Positions 35,502-43,042 of a stretch of DNA of 43,092 nucleotides are shown one piece after another. The position numbers and the translations under genes were made by a program. The stretch is from a virus, in the IMG/VR virus record IMGVR_UViG_3300020166_000041, positions 1-43,092 of that record. The stretch is one strand, 5' to 3'. Under the pieces are notes generated by a model. The model searched no databases. It was not told the origin of the DNA and saw only the letters and a program-made list of their open reading frames with translations. Position 1 is the first letter of the stretch, and each line of letters starts with the position of its first letter.

Positions 35502-35919
35502 TGTTATAACTATGCTTCATATTCTGGTAATTAAGCTTCACCATGCCTTTTGACTTTATATTTGAAGCTAAATTTTCTCTAGTAATTTCCTTAACTGGAA
35601 GTTTACCAGGTTTTCTAACATATACGTTACCACTTGTTGGATCACTACCAACAATTTTGAAACCTTTACGACCAATTCTTTGTCCTTTTGTTGGAAATTT
35701 AAGGCTTAAATCTTTTTCCTTATGCTCTGATTTTATTTTATTCTGAGCCCTAGTGTTAATAGTATTAAGCGCTTGAGCTTCAGCACTGTCGCCTCCCATT
35801 TTATCAGCATCGCCAAGAGGCTTATAACCTGGGTAATGCTTTTTCTTTTCAGTTTTAGGGTTTCTTGGATCTTCTTCTATGCGAAGAGGAGATATAAATC
35901 TTTGTATTTTAAATGCCAT
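35473..35919 (-). CDS. Basic protein with MAFKIQ N-terminus, unknown function
   Basis: This 148-residue protein starts MAFKIQRFISPLRIEED, then a Lys/Pro-rich stretch (PKTEKKKHYPGYKPL), Asn/Lys/Gln-rich helices and a short beta-looking GFKIVGSDPTSGNVYVRKPG. It is strongly basic (many Lys/Arg). The first residues match those of the small zincin at 39297-39608 (MAFKIQPF), so the two may share a targeting or binding tag. It lies between the fibre and the holin. No family is recognised; a small virion protein is one possibility. Confidence 0.55.
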   Translation of the reverse strand: MAFKIQRFISPLRIEEDPRNPKTEKKKHYPGYKPLGDADKMGGDSAEAQALNTINTRAQNKIKSEHKEKDLSLKFPTKGQRIGRKGFKIVGSDPTSGNVYVRKPGKLPVKEITRENLASNIKSKGMVKLNYQNMKHSYNSAGDITKRK

Positions 35920-35922
35920 AAT

Positions 35923-38880
35923 TTATGATTTTAATAATTCTATTTCTGCTTTTAATTCTTGAATTGCTTTTACTAAAACTGGTATAAGTCTTCCGTAGCT
36001 TGCTTCTAATTTTTCGGGATTTTTATCCTCAACCAACTGTGTGTAGTCATCATTTACTTCTTGTAAATCTTGAGCAATAAAACCTAAGTCTTTAATTCCA
36101 ACTTTTGCTCCATCTCTCATATTCCAATCAAACGTAACTGGTTTAAGTTTGCTAATTAAATCTAAACCATATTCAGAATCCTGTATGTTAGTTTTATCTC
36201 TTTTATCTGATAAACTTGTGATAGTTTGTACTTGACATTTTAAAGCAGTTATAGATGAATTACCAAGAACAATCGTATTACTACCACCACCTACAGCATT
36301 GTAACCTATAGCAATTTCATTTGTTACACCGTCTGCAGAAGCAATAGCATTATTACCTAAATAAGTCGAATTATTTATGACTGTCTCTCTTCCGCTAAAG
36401 TTTCCAGAATTATATCCTAAACAGGTGTTATTAGAACCTTCAACTATCTCACTCATAGATTTAGTTCCTATTAAAGTATTTCGAAGAGCTGCCCCATCTT
36501 CTTCACCAAAAGCAACCCCAGCATCTGAACCTAAAGCTATATTTTGATAACCTTCTATAAGATTTCCAAAAGTATTATCGCCAATACCAACGTTTTGATA
36601 ACCATCAGAGTTTGTTCTTAGCTCTGCTAGAGAATTAGCACCTATACCTATATTTTGATAAGAAGAAGTAATTGAATTACCAGAATTACTACCTATAAAA
36701 ACATTTTGATAACCAGAAGTAATTGAATTACCAGAATTATATCCTAAAGTTGCATTTTGATAACCAGAGGTAATACGCTGTAATGCCGCTGAACCCATAG
36801 CCGAGTTTTGATAGCCAGAAGTAATGTCTCGCATAGACCTTAGACCAATAGCAACATTATTATTTCCACTTGCTCCAACTGCACCTTCTAAAGCTTGATA
36901 ACCTAAAGAAACATTATGATAACCATTTACGTTGTTTTTCATAGCAAAAGTACCAACAGCTGTATTGTCATAACCTTCAACAGTATTTCTTAAAGATTCA
37001 TAACCAACAGCAGTATTTTCATTTGCTAAATTATTTGCAAACAAACTTTCATAACCAATAGCTGTATTTCTACGGCCAGGGCCAGCGGCTCTAACGTCTA
37101 TCTCTAGTGCTAAGTCTCCACCGCCACCACCTAAGCTATCTTCGTCAATATTTACCTCAAATACAATAGCAGTAGTCATTCCTGTAATAACCCCGTAATT
37201 ATAATCGTCTGGCTCCTCCTCATAGCCTACAGGAATATCTATATAAGATAAAGTAAGACCATTTCCTAGAGATATATTAGTATAATTTCCAGCAACTGCG
37301 CCTCTCCTTCTATCACCCTCAGGATATATATTAGCAATAAAACCAACAGTACTACTATATAAAGCCCTATAGCCAACACCTACATTAGCATCCCCGACAG
37401 ACATTGTAAATCCAGCTTCAGCCCCTATCATTACATTATCAAATCCAGTGGTTATATTTTGTGAAGCTTTATAACCAATAGCTACATTAGTATCTCCTGA
37501 GGTTGTATCATTACCAGCGTTAAAACCTACCCAAGTATTCTTTGTTGCAGTTTCAGCTGCGTTACCAGCTCCTACACCTAAAGCTGTTTTACCGCCAGGA
37601 GTGTCTGAATCTGAATTGGTAACACCTGCTAAAGATGCAGGAATATTAGGCTTATTTAGTATAACAGCACTACCGGCAACAGCGTTCCAATCGGATTGAA
37701 CATTTGAAACTTTCATAGCATTATTTTCTATTGCAGTCGCTTGTTCAGGCGTAATTGTTACAGTATCACCTGCCATAGCTTCAGTACTTGAGGATCCAAG
37801 TGTTAATGATGTAAAACTATCAGGGTTACCATCACTATAAGGTGTAAAACCTAAAGCAGTTGTAATATCTTGAGATGTTATATTTAATGTTGCACTTGTT
37901 AAATACGTACTTTCGTCTACAGATCCATCAGCCTTTAAGAATTGGGCACTTGTTCCACCAGTTTTAACAAAACTAGTTGATTCAAGTAATCCACCAAATC
38001 TAGATGGAAGTGTAGAAAGAGAATTAATTGCTCTTGAAGTTCCACTTACATTTGACCATGTGTCATTTTGTATTCTAAGATATGATGTATCTCCAGTAAT
38101 TGTTTCTCCAGCATTGCTATCGTAATCTAGTAATAATACATCCACATTTCTAGCAGTTCCACCAAATATCTCACACGATATATGAGCTCCTTGCATGTTA
38201 GTAACTGTCGCTCCACCAGAGTGTCTAGATGTCATGTCTGCTGCTCTCATGTAGCCTAAAGTACCACCTGAAGTATTTTTTACCTCTGACCATAGCATTG
38301 CTCCAATAGTAAAGTTATTTGTACCATTATTACCATTTGGATCAGTTCCTCTATAAGAGGCGTTATTGTATGCTCCAACAGTGTAGTTCTTTAATCCACC
38401 ACTTCCCTCATAACGACTCCAAGATTCAGTTCCCGTAATATATCCTACTAATTTGTCGTTAGTGTTTTTAGTCCTAGTTACTCCACCAGTATAGTAAGCA
38501 TATTGAGAATCTACAGCAGGATTACCTAAAATCTCTGTCCAACTAGTTACTGAATTTCCAGCAGATGAAGTCGTACTATAAAAAGTTGCCGAATTACCTA
38601 TTTGTGGTCCAGCAGTCCCTTGTGGATCTGAATAAATTCTATCGATTGTCAAATCATTAAATTCTACATTATCTGTAGTGCTTAAGGTTTGATCGTATAA
38701 TGTAATTGAATTCCCTTCTGAAATAGATATTTGATTACCAGATATACTTAAGGTTTGACTATCTGCAATCATATTACCTGGCGCTATGCGTACGTTATCT
38801 GTTCCATTGTACCCTACTATAAACTGTACATTTGCTGGGTCCGTCTGTTCTTGAAATTGTGAAAATTTTAAATTTGGCAT
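35923..38880 (-). CDS. Tail fibre with beta-roll repeats and C-terminal S74 intramolecular chaperone
   Basis: This 985-residue protein has an N-terminus (LKFSQFQEQTDPANVQFIVG) resembling the virion-attachment part of many marine-phage fibres. Residues 45-340 are beta-rich. From about 445 to 880 there are roughly 20-24-residue repeats of NxAIGYxSL...TxGYQN type, like trimeric autotransporter/YadA-head beta-rolls, interrupted by a non-repeat insert (about 513-603, with GGGGG). The last 97 residues are a peptidase_S74 domain: SDKRDK with Ser891 and Lys896 as the probable self-cleavage pair, then GFIAQDLQEV and a terminal helix. S74 domains help the trimer fold and are then cut off. The fibre binds the host receptor. 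Confidence 0.88.
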   Translation of the reverse strand: MPNLKFSQFQEQTDPANVQFIVGYNGTDNVRIAPGNMIADSQTLSISGNQISISEGNSITLYDQTLSTTDNVEFNDLTIDRIYSDPQGTAGPQIGNSATFYSTTSSAGNSVTSWTEILGNPAVDSQYAYYTGGVTRTKNTNDKLVGYITGTESWSRYEGSGGLKNYTVGAYNNASYRGTDPNGNNGTNNFTIGAMLWSEVKNTSGGTLGYMRAADMTSRHSGGATVTNMQGAHISCEIFGGTARNVDVLLLDYDSNAGETITGDTSYLRIQNDTWSNVSGTSRAINSLSTLPSRFGGLLESTSFVKTGGTSAQFLKADGSVDESTYLTSATLNITSQDITTALGFTPYSDGNPDSFTSLTLGSSSTEAMAGDTVTITPEQATAIENNAMKVSNVQSDWNAVAGSAVILNKPNIPASLAGVTNSDSDTPGGKTALGVGAGNAAETATKNTWVGFNAGNDTTSGDTNVAIGYKASQNITTGFDNVMIGAEAGFTMSVGDANVGVGYRALYSSTVGFIANIYPEGDRRRGAVAGNYTNISLGNGLTLSYIDIPVGYEEEPDDYNYGVITGMTTAIVFEVNIDEDSLGGGGGDLALEIDVRAAGPGRRNTAIGYESLFANNLANENTAVGYESLRNTVEGYDNTAVGTFAMKNNVNGYHNVSLGYQALEGAVGASGNNNVAIGLRSMRDITSGYQNSAMGSAALQRITSGYQNATLGYNSGNSITSGYQNVFIGSNSGNSITSSYQNIGIGANSLAELRTNSDGYQNVGIGDNTFGNLIEGYQNIALGSDAGVAFGEEDGAALRNTLIGTKSMSEIVEGSNNTCLGYNSGNFSGRETVINNSTYLGNNAIASADGVTNEIAIGYNAVGGGSNTIVLGNSSITALKCQVQTITSLSDKRDKTNIQDSEYGLDLISKLKPVTFDWNMRDGAKVGIKDLGFIAQDLQEVNDDYTQLVEDKNPEKLEASYGRLIPVLVKAIQELKAEIELLKS

Positions 38881-38893
38881 TTTATATATTTTA

Positions 38894-39046
38894 TTACTGT
38901 TCTGTTATAAGGAATGTTGGAGATGCTACGCTCTCGGATATAAGAAAATCCCCGCTCTCTGCTAATATTTCAAAAAAAGGAGTTGGTTGTATTGGGTTCC
39001 CTGCTGTGCTTGTGATACCTATACCAATACCTATTGCAAGTCCCAT
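38894..39046 (-). CDS. Small hydrophobic phage protein, 50 residues
   Basis: The ATG at 39046 gives MGLAIGIGIGITSTAGNPIQ, then PTPFFEILAESGDFLISESV and ASPTFLITEQ. The N-terminus is Gly/Ile-rich; the end has two short ESG...ISES repeats, a pattern I recall from short accessory proteins near phage fibre genes. It lies 13 bases before the fibre gene and 1 base after the 81-residue gene. Function unknown. It is missed by longer-ORF filters because of its size. Confidence 0.55.
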   Translation of the reverse strand: MGLAIGIGIGITSTAGNPIQPTPFFEILAESGDFLISESVASPTFLITEQ

Positions 39047-39047
39047 G

Positions 39048-39293
39048 TTACTTTACAGCTATAATGTCTGAAACAGTAGTGTTTGCACCCGCTATGATAG
39101 AGCTAACTATGACTGGCAGAAAAGACCCGTTAGGTATATTTTTGAATACAACAGGAGTAGAATTACTTACTGCGGTTACCTCTATATTACCACCTGTTCC
39201 AATATAAAGCGCACTGCTCTCTACATTAGTTGTACCAACTACTACAGCTTCAGCTGATGTAGCAAAATCTGGTTGATTTGCGTATTGTCCCAT
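39048..39293 (-). CDS. Small beta protein, probable virion component
   Basis: This 81-residue protein begins MGQYANQPDFATSAEAVVVG, followed by ALYIGTGGNIEV, PVVFKNIPNGSFLPVIVSS and TVSDIIAVK. The YIGTGGxxxV...FxNxPxGSFLPVxV pattern recurs in small proteins of T4-like and other marine phages and looks like a compact beta fold of a virion surface or fibre-associated protein. That role is recalled, not shown here. It stands between the zincin and the fibre gene. Confidence 0.65.
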   Translation of the reverse strand: MGQYANQPDFATSAEAVVVGTTNVESSALYIGTGGNIEVTAVSNSTPVVFKNIPNGSFLPVIVSSIIAGANTTVSDIIAVK

Positions 39294-39296
39294 TAT

Positions 39297-39608
39297 TTAT
39301 TTTTTAGTTTTATTATATGCTTCTTTTTCCCAGGGTAAGTTTTTTGCCCCTTCTTTCATTTGTTTGCGTGAATATTTTTTACCTTTCCAGTATACGTTTT
39401 GATCGTCATAGTCTAAATCACCCCTCTTCATTTGATCTATGTGTACCATTTCGTGTTTTATAACACTATTTAATTTAGCTGGTGATAAATTATTATTTAT
39501 AACAATAGTACCATTGTTATTGGCTTTACCTAAAACGCCATCTTCCATATCTATACTATAAATAGGAGTATTGTCTATATTATAAAATGGTTGAATTTTA
39601 AAAGCCAT
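39297..39608 (-). CDS. Small zinc metallopeptidase-like protein (zincin)
   Basis: This 103-residue protein has HEMVH at residues 54-58 inside LNSVIKHEMVHIDQMKRG, with a downstream WEKEAY (about 92-97) as the probable third Zn ligand. This is the minimal gluzincin core seen in small phage metallopeptidases and DUF4157-like domains. It starts MAFKIQPF, nearly the same as the gene at 35473-35919. There is no signal peptide. It could process a virion or host protein, or be structural only. A structured RNA lies directly before its start. Confidence 0.7.
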   Translation of the reverse strand: MAFKIQPFYNIDNTPIYSIDMEDGVLGKANNNGTIVINNNLSPAKLNSVIKHEMVHIDQMKRGDLDYDDQNVYWKGKKYSRKQMKEGAKNLPWEKEAYNKTKK

Positions 39609-39618
39609 AGTTTTTTTT

Positions 39619-39743
39619 AAATAAAAAGCGGTCCTGACTAGTAAGTCATTGTGAGAGTTCTATCACTTAGTTCCTTATAGGTGTCCTCACGTTGATGGAA
39701 GGTTCCACCATTAAATGACGAATGAGGACCGCTACTTTTATTT
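39619..39743 (-). ncRNA. Unrecognised structured RNA with terminator-like closing stem
   Basis: A 125-base element is closed by a long stem: AAATAAAA/TTTTATTT (39619-39626 with 39736-39743) and AGCGGTCCT with AGGACCGCT (39627-39635 with 39725-39733), with a two-base bulge. Inside are GTCATT/AATGAC (39645-39650 with 39714-39719), GTGAG/CTCAC (39651-39655 with 39686-39690), a six-pair hairpin (39664-39669 with 39678-39683) and a TGGAA/TTCCA or ATGG/CCAT hairpin near 39695-39711, i.e. a three-way junction. On the - strand the closing stem ends in TTTTTATTT, like a terminator. It sits between a stop codon and the zincin start 11 bases on. I do not recognise the class. It could be a leader, a riboswitch-like element or a small RNA. 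Confidence 0.65.
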
Positions 39744-39900
39744 AACAGTTACAATGTTTAGACATCCAAGAACCTTTCATCGATAATGGACTTGAACCAC
39801 TACATCCTTTCTTGTCCAAAGGGCTTCCGTAGTTTGCCATTGATCCTTTTTTTTCTTTTGTTGCTTTTTCTACTAATTTACTTTTTTCTCCGTAAGGCAT
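39742..39900 (-). CDS. Cys-containing mini-protein, 52 residues
   Basis: The ATG at 39900 gives MPYGEKSKLVEKATKEKKGS, then MANYGSPLDKKGCSGSSPLS and MKGSWMSKHCNC. The first half is a basic helix. The second has Cys33, Cys50 and Cys52 with GCSGSSPLSMKGS, related in pattern to the CGCSSMKG end of the gene at 40369-40545. Cys could bind metal or crosslink in a particle. Its stop codon sits on the edge of the structured RNA. Function unknown. Confidence 0.55.
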   Translation of the reverse strand: MPYGEKSKLVEKATKEKKGSMANYGSPLDKKGCSGSSPLSMKGSWMSKHCNC

Positions 39901-39921
39901 AATTATTTGTTTTTTGTTTAT

Positions 39922-40212
39922 TTAAAATCTACTACAGCACCATCTTTTTCTAGCTGCCTTACCTCTTTCACCGTTCCAGCTCTTTGATCTAGAGCAAAAT
40001 GCTTTTTGTCTTTTATAAGCTTTAGTTCCGGGTTTTACATCACATTTAGTAACAGCTGTTTTTAGTTTACTGCCTGGGTTTTGTTTTCTATACTTCTTAA
40101 CACCAGCAGCTGTCATACCAGCTCCCTCACTAGCTGTTCTAAAATTTCTTCCTTTACCTTTTGTTGTTTTTCTAACTCTCAATAGAGGAGATTCTTTTTG
40201 AACATAAGCCAT
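39922..40212 (-). CDS. Small basic conserved protein (DUF6321-like)
   Basis: This 96-residue protein contains GAGMTAAGVKKYRKQNPGSK and LKTAVTKCDVKPGTKAYKRQ, then KAFCSRSKSW and a Cys/Trp/Arg end (RRWCCSRF). The GAGMTxxGVxKYRxxNPGSKLKTAVT pattern matches small basic proteins of many marine phages and giant viruses (DUF6321-like, from memory). It has several Cys and about a third basic residues and may bind nucleic acid. It lies 3 bases after its upstream neighbour's stop in the mini-gene cluster. Confidence 0.7.
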   Translation of the reverse strand: MAYVQKESPLLRVRKTTKGKGRNFRTASEGAGMTAAGVKKYRKQNPGSKLKTAVTKCDVKPGTKAYKRQKAFCSRSKSWNGERGKAARKRWCCSRF

Positions 40213-40215
40213 ATC

Positions 40216-40362
40216 TTATTCTTTTAGTTTAACCCACTTAGATAACGTATAACCTATAGTTACCAGTAGTAATAATATTTTTAAATATACTTCTATATTA
40301 GTCATAGTTACCGCCATTGTAGCGAGGTTTATTGCGTATAATTTTACATCCTGAGCTAGCAT
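40216..40362 (-). CDS. Single-span membrane mini-protein, 48 residues
   Basis: The ATG at 40362 gives MLAQDVKLYAINLATMAVTM, then TNIEVYLKILLLLVTIGYTL and SKWVKLKE. One hydrophobic segment (about 24-40) is followed by a positively charged tail, so the C-terminus is probably cytosolic by the positive-inside rule. I recall similar short proteins with the same KLYxIN...IEVxLKxxLLxVxIGYTxxKW plan in marine phages. A lysis or holin-accessory role is possible but not shown. Confidence 0.6.
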   Translation of the reverse strand: MLAQDVKLYAINLATMAVTMTNIEVYLKILLLLVTIGYTLSKWVKLKE

Positions 40363-40368
40363 AGTTTA

Positions 40369-40545
40369 CTATTTAGCTCGTTGCGTGATAGGTCCTTTCA
40401 TAGAGCTACACCCACAGTGCGCTTTAGAAATTTCCATTCCGTATTTACCTGAACTAGATCCTTTACCTTTTGGCAGTGCATCTAAATCTAATGGTCCATC
40501 CCATATAGCGTTTTGACCTGATGCTTTTTTATTAATGTTATCCAT
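40369..40545 (-). CDS. Cys-containing mini-protein, 58 residues
   Basis: Annotated from the ATG at 40545 (MDNINKKASGQNAIWDGPLD), not from the far upstream ATG at 40761, because the first 72 residues of the longer frame run over another gene and have no protein-like pattern. It continues LDALPKGKGSSSGKYGMEIS and ends KAHCGCSSMKGPITQRAK. The CGCSSMKG end mirrors the Cys-rich tail of the 39742-39900 gene. It follows its neighbour by four bases. Function unknown. Confidence 0.55.
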   Translation of the reverse strand: MDNINKKASGQNAIWDGPLDLDALPKGKGSSSGKYGMEISKAHCGCSSMKGPITQRAK

Positions 40546-40549
40546 ATTT

Positions 40550-40774
40550 TTATTTTTTAAATTGTTCAAAATTTTCTCTTTGAGGCATGCTTTTAGCTCT
40601 TTGAAGTGGTGTTCCAAACATATACAGGGCGCTTGCAGCTTGATTTGGATTAAATACAGGTTTAGCATTCCCCATTTCATTTGAAGGCACAGATACTCCT
40701 GGATTCTGCAAAACTGGTTGCTCAGGGTTTTGGAAAATTGGTTGACCCAATAAGTTTTCATCTTGTTTTATCAT
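40550..40774 (-). CDS. Small protein, 74 residues, unknown function
   Basis: The protein starts MIKQDENLLGQPIFQNPEQP and has a Pro/Asn/Gln-rich first half, then GNAKPVFNPNQAASALYMFG and TPLQRAKSMPQRENFEQFKK. The second part has a short helix and a basic tail. It is low in complexity at the start and probably disordered; it could be an assembly or virion accessory protein. The start overlaps the upstream winged-helix gene by 17 bases. No family recognised. Confidence 0.55.
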   Translation of the reverse strand: MIKQDENLLGQPIFQNPEQPVLQNPGVSVPSNEMGNAKPVFNPNQAASALYMFGTPLQRAKSMPQRENFEQFKK

Positions 40775-41198
40775 TGTTGACGTTTTTTATAGACACGCTT
40801 AATACTTTATCTGTATAAGTATCTCCTTTCATTATTTTGTTTCTACTACTCGTAGGTATATCATCTTGACCTAACATTATCCTATAAATTCTATTTATAA
40901 GTTGTTTGCCTTTAAATGATACTTTATATATATGATACTTTTGAGTAGTTCTATTTCTTTTTCGCCAAACAGAGATCCAGTTTTCCTTCAATAACTTATT
41001 CCATCTTCTATTATCCCAACTGTATGAAAACGTACCTGTTTTAAAATCTTGTTTAGTAAACATGTCTAAACAATCTAAATAAATTAATAGTTCTAGATCA
41101 GCGTCGTTTAAGTCATTATTTCTACATGCCCATTTTCGTATGATTCTGTAGTGTTTCAACAACCCTAATTTTTTAACATCACTAGCATCTATTCTCAT
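40758..41198 (-). CDS. Winged-helix-like DNA-binding protein, putative regulator
   Basis: This 146-residue protein has a helical start (LKHYRIIRKWACRNNDLNDA, then DLELLIYLDCLDMFTKQDF). A basic recognition-like stretch follows (WNKLLKENWISVWRKRNRTT) and a KYHIYKVSFKGKQLINRIY wing/helix. The order helix, helix, Lys/Arg-rich wing and final helix suggests a MarR/winged-helix fold. This is weak evidence for a transcription regulator of late genes; a small terminase is an alternative. It is ATGA-coupled to groES and lies near the start of the - strand block. Confidence 0.55.
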   Translation of the reverse strand: MRIDASDVKKLGLLKHYRIIRKWACRNNDLNDADLELLIYLDCLDMFTKQDFKTGTFSYSWDNRRWNKLLKENWISVWRKRNRTTQKYHIYKVSFKGKQLINRIYRIMLGQDDIPTSSRNKIMKGDTYTDKVLSVSIKNVNNDKTR

Positions 41199-41461
41199 AA
41201 AACTACAACTATATCTTGCATTTTTATAACTTGATACGGATCACCTTCTATTTCTATTGTGTGACCAGCGTGTCTATCGTAGTAAATTAAATCACCTTCA
41301 TTTAGACCTGCTTTGGTTGCTTCTTCTCCAGGAGATATTACAGATGCTTTAATGTATCTTATATCTTCCCTTTGTTTTTCGGCAAGAAGTAAACCGCCTT
41401 TAGTAGCAGCCACTCCTTCTTTTTGTTTTTTTATTATTAAGTTTCTACCTATCGCCTTCAT
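41195..41461 (-). CDS. groES: Co-chaperonin GroES
   Basis: The lid of the chaperonin, 88 residues (host GroES about 97). The N-terminal beta strand is AIGRNLIIKKQK, followed by a mobile loop (EGVAATKGGLLLAEKQRED) that docks GroEL. YYDRHAGHTIEIEGDPYQVI and KMQDIVVVL form the last strands, as in GroES. Its first 17 bases overlap the end of groEL, so it is translated right after it. Bacterial operons place groES first. It probably works with the phage GroEL to fold capsid or tail proteins. Confidence 0.9.
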   Translation of the reverse strand: MKAIGRNLIIKKQKEGVAATKGGLLLAEKQREDIRYIKASVISPGEEATKAGLNEGDLIYYDRHAGHTIEIEGDPYQVIKMQDIVVVL

Positions 41462-42998
41462 TTGCTCTTAAATTATTAATTACACAATCAGTTGATAATA
41501 TCGTAGTTGCTACAGATGCAGCGTTTCTTAATGCACTTTTGGTTACCATTAACGGATCAATTATACCGTGTTTAACCATATCTACAGGTTCTCCTGTTAT
41601 CGCATTTAAACCAACACCTTTATTTTGCGGCTCTGATGCTGTGATACCTGCATTTTCTAATATTGTAAAGTAAGGGGCTTTTATAGCTTTCAATAAAACT
41701 TCTTCACCTAATCCTTCACTTTTAATATATGTTGAAGCATTTAATAACGCAACGCCTCCGCCCGGTACAATACCTTCTTTAACAGCTGCTTTTGTTGCGC
41801 AGATTGCATCTTCAACTCTATCAGTTTTTTCTTTTAACTCTACTTCAGAGTTTGCACCAACTTTAACTACTGCGATTTTAGCAGTTAGCATTGATAATCT
41901 TTTTTCAAGCTTTATAACTTCCCAGCTTTTCAGCGTGTTATTTGTAAGCTTTTCTTTTATGCTACGTATTACATCCTTTATCTTTTCGGATGCCTCAGAA
42001 ACCGTTATAACAGTGTCCTCGTGTGAGGTAACGCTTTTTAAACAAGATCCTAAATACTCTACGTCAATTGAATCAAGGTCATCGCCTAAATCTTCATTAA
42101 CTATTGTAGCTCCAGTTAGCAAAGATAGATCTTCAAGTACTTCACGTTTGCTAATACCATAAGTAGGAGCATTGATTACATTTACTTTTAAATTACCTTT
42201 CTTTTTATTGGTAGCCAGAGTTGATAAAACACCTTGTTCTAAATCGCCTATAATAAGCAAAGGTTTATTGTTTTTTATTACGTACTCCAGCACTTTCTGT
42301 ATATCTCTTATAGTATTAACTGGTGATTCCATGATTAACACTAATGGATTTTCTAATTCCGCTGTTTTTGTTTGTTCGTTTGTAATGAAATGAGAATTTG
42401 TTAAACCTTTATCATAAGGTACACCTTCAATTAATTCAGAAACAGTTTTACCGTCACCGGCAGTTTCCATCATTACAATACCTGTATTATCTACAGATCT
42501 AAACGCATCAGCTATAATAGAACCTAATTCATTGTCGTTGTTAACGGATATAGAAGCTATATTATCTAGCATATCTCCTTTTACATCAACCGCTAGCTTT
42601 TCTAAATACTTAATTACTTTTTCAACTGCAGAATTAATACCATCTTTTATTTCTCTGGCATTTTTCTTTTCTGAAACAGCATAAGCTTCTTTTAATATAG
42701 CGTGTGCTAAAACAGTTGCGGTAGTTGTACCGTCACCTGCTTCTTGAACAGTTTTTCTAGCGGCTTCTTTTAACAGTGTAGATCCCATATTTTCAACCGG
42801 ATCAAACAATATTATTGAATCAGCTACAGTAACACCATCTTTTGTTATAACAGGTTTGCCTGTGCCGTCTTCTAGCATCACGCATTTACCGCCGGCTCCT
42901 AATGTAGAGCTGACAGCATTTGCTAACTTTTCTATTCCTTTAAATACTTGATCTCTAGCATCGTCACCAAAGTTCAAGTTTTTGACAATTCCGTTCAT
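41445..42998 (-). CDS. groEL: Chaperonin GroEL
   Basis: This 517-residue protein is an ATP-driven folding chamber. Core motifs are VITKDGVTVAD (Asp54), AGDGTTTAT (88-96, ATP) and RVEDAICATKAAVKEGIVPGG, which holds the catalytic Asp equivalent to E. coli Asp398. It is about 30 residues shorter than E. coli GroEL and ends NLRANEGDR, so the usual Gly-Gly-Met tail is missing. Apical residues such as YDKGLTNSHFITN are clearly GroEL-like but diverged. Phage-encoded GroEL is uncommon; it suggests that a phage protein needs its own folding system. It is the first complete gene of the - strand block. Confidence 0.95.
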   Translation of the reverse strand: MNGIVKNLNFGDDARDQVFKGIEKLANAVSSTLGAGGKCVMLEDGTGKPVITKDGVTVADSIILFDPVENMGSTLLKEAARKTVQEAGDGTTTATVLAHAILKEAYAVSEKKNAREIKDGINSAVEKVIKYLEKLAVDVKGDMLDNIASISVNNDNELGSIIADAFRSVDNTGIVMMETAGDGKTVSELIEGVPYDKGLTNSHFITNEQTKTAELENPLVLIMESPVNTIRDIQKVLEYVIKNNKPLLIIGDLEQGVLSTLATNKKKGNLKVNVINAPTYGISKREVLEDLSLLTGATIVNEDLGDDLDSIDVEYLGSCLKSVTSHEDTVITVSEASEKIKDVIRSIKEKLTNNTLKSWEVIKLEKRLSMLTAKIAVVKVGANSEVELKEKTDRVEDAICATKAAVKEGIVPGGGVALLNASTYIKSEGLGEEVLLKAIKAPYFTILENAGITASEPQNKGVGLNAITGEPVDMVKHGIIDPLMVTKSALRNAASVATTILSTDCVINNLRANEGDR

Positions 42999-43042
42999 AT
43001 TTAATTTAATTTGATTTGATTTAATTTACCCTTTTTAGGTAT

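Noticed and set aside
39628-39732. tRNA or hammerhead ribozyme at the structured RNA
   Set aside because: The closing stem is tRNA-like in length, but there is no T-arm GTTCGA motif and the loop is too long. The hammerhead CTGATGA/GAAA core is absent on both strands.
40546-40761. N-terminal extension of the Cys-rich 58-residue protein
   Set aside because: It overlaps another gene for its whole length, and the Cys/Leu-rich residues have no protein-like pattern.
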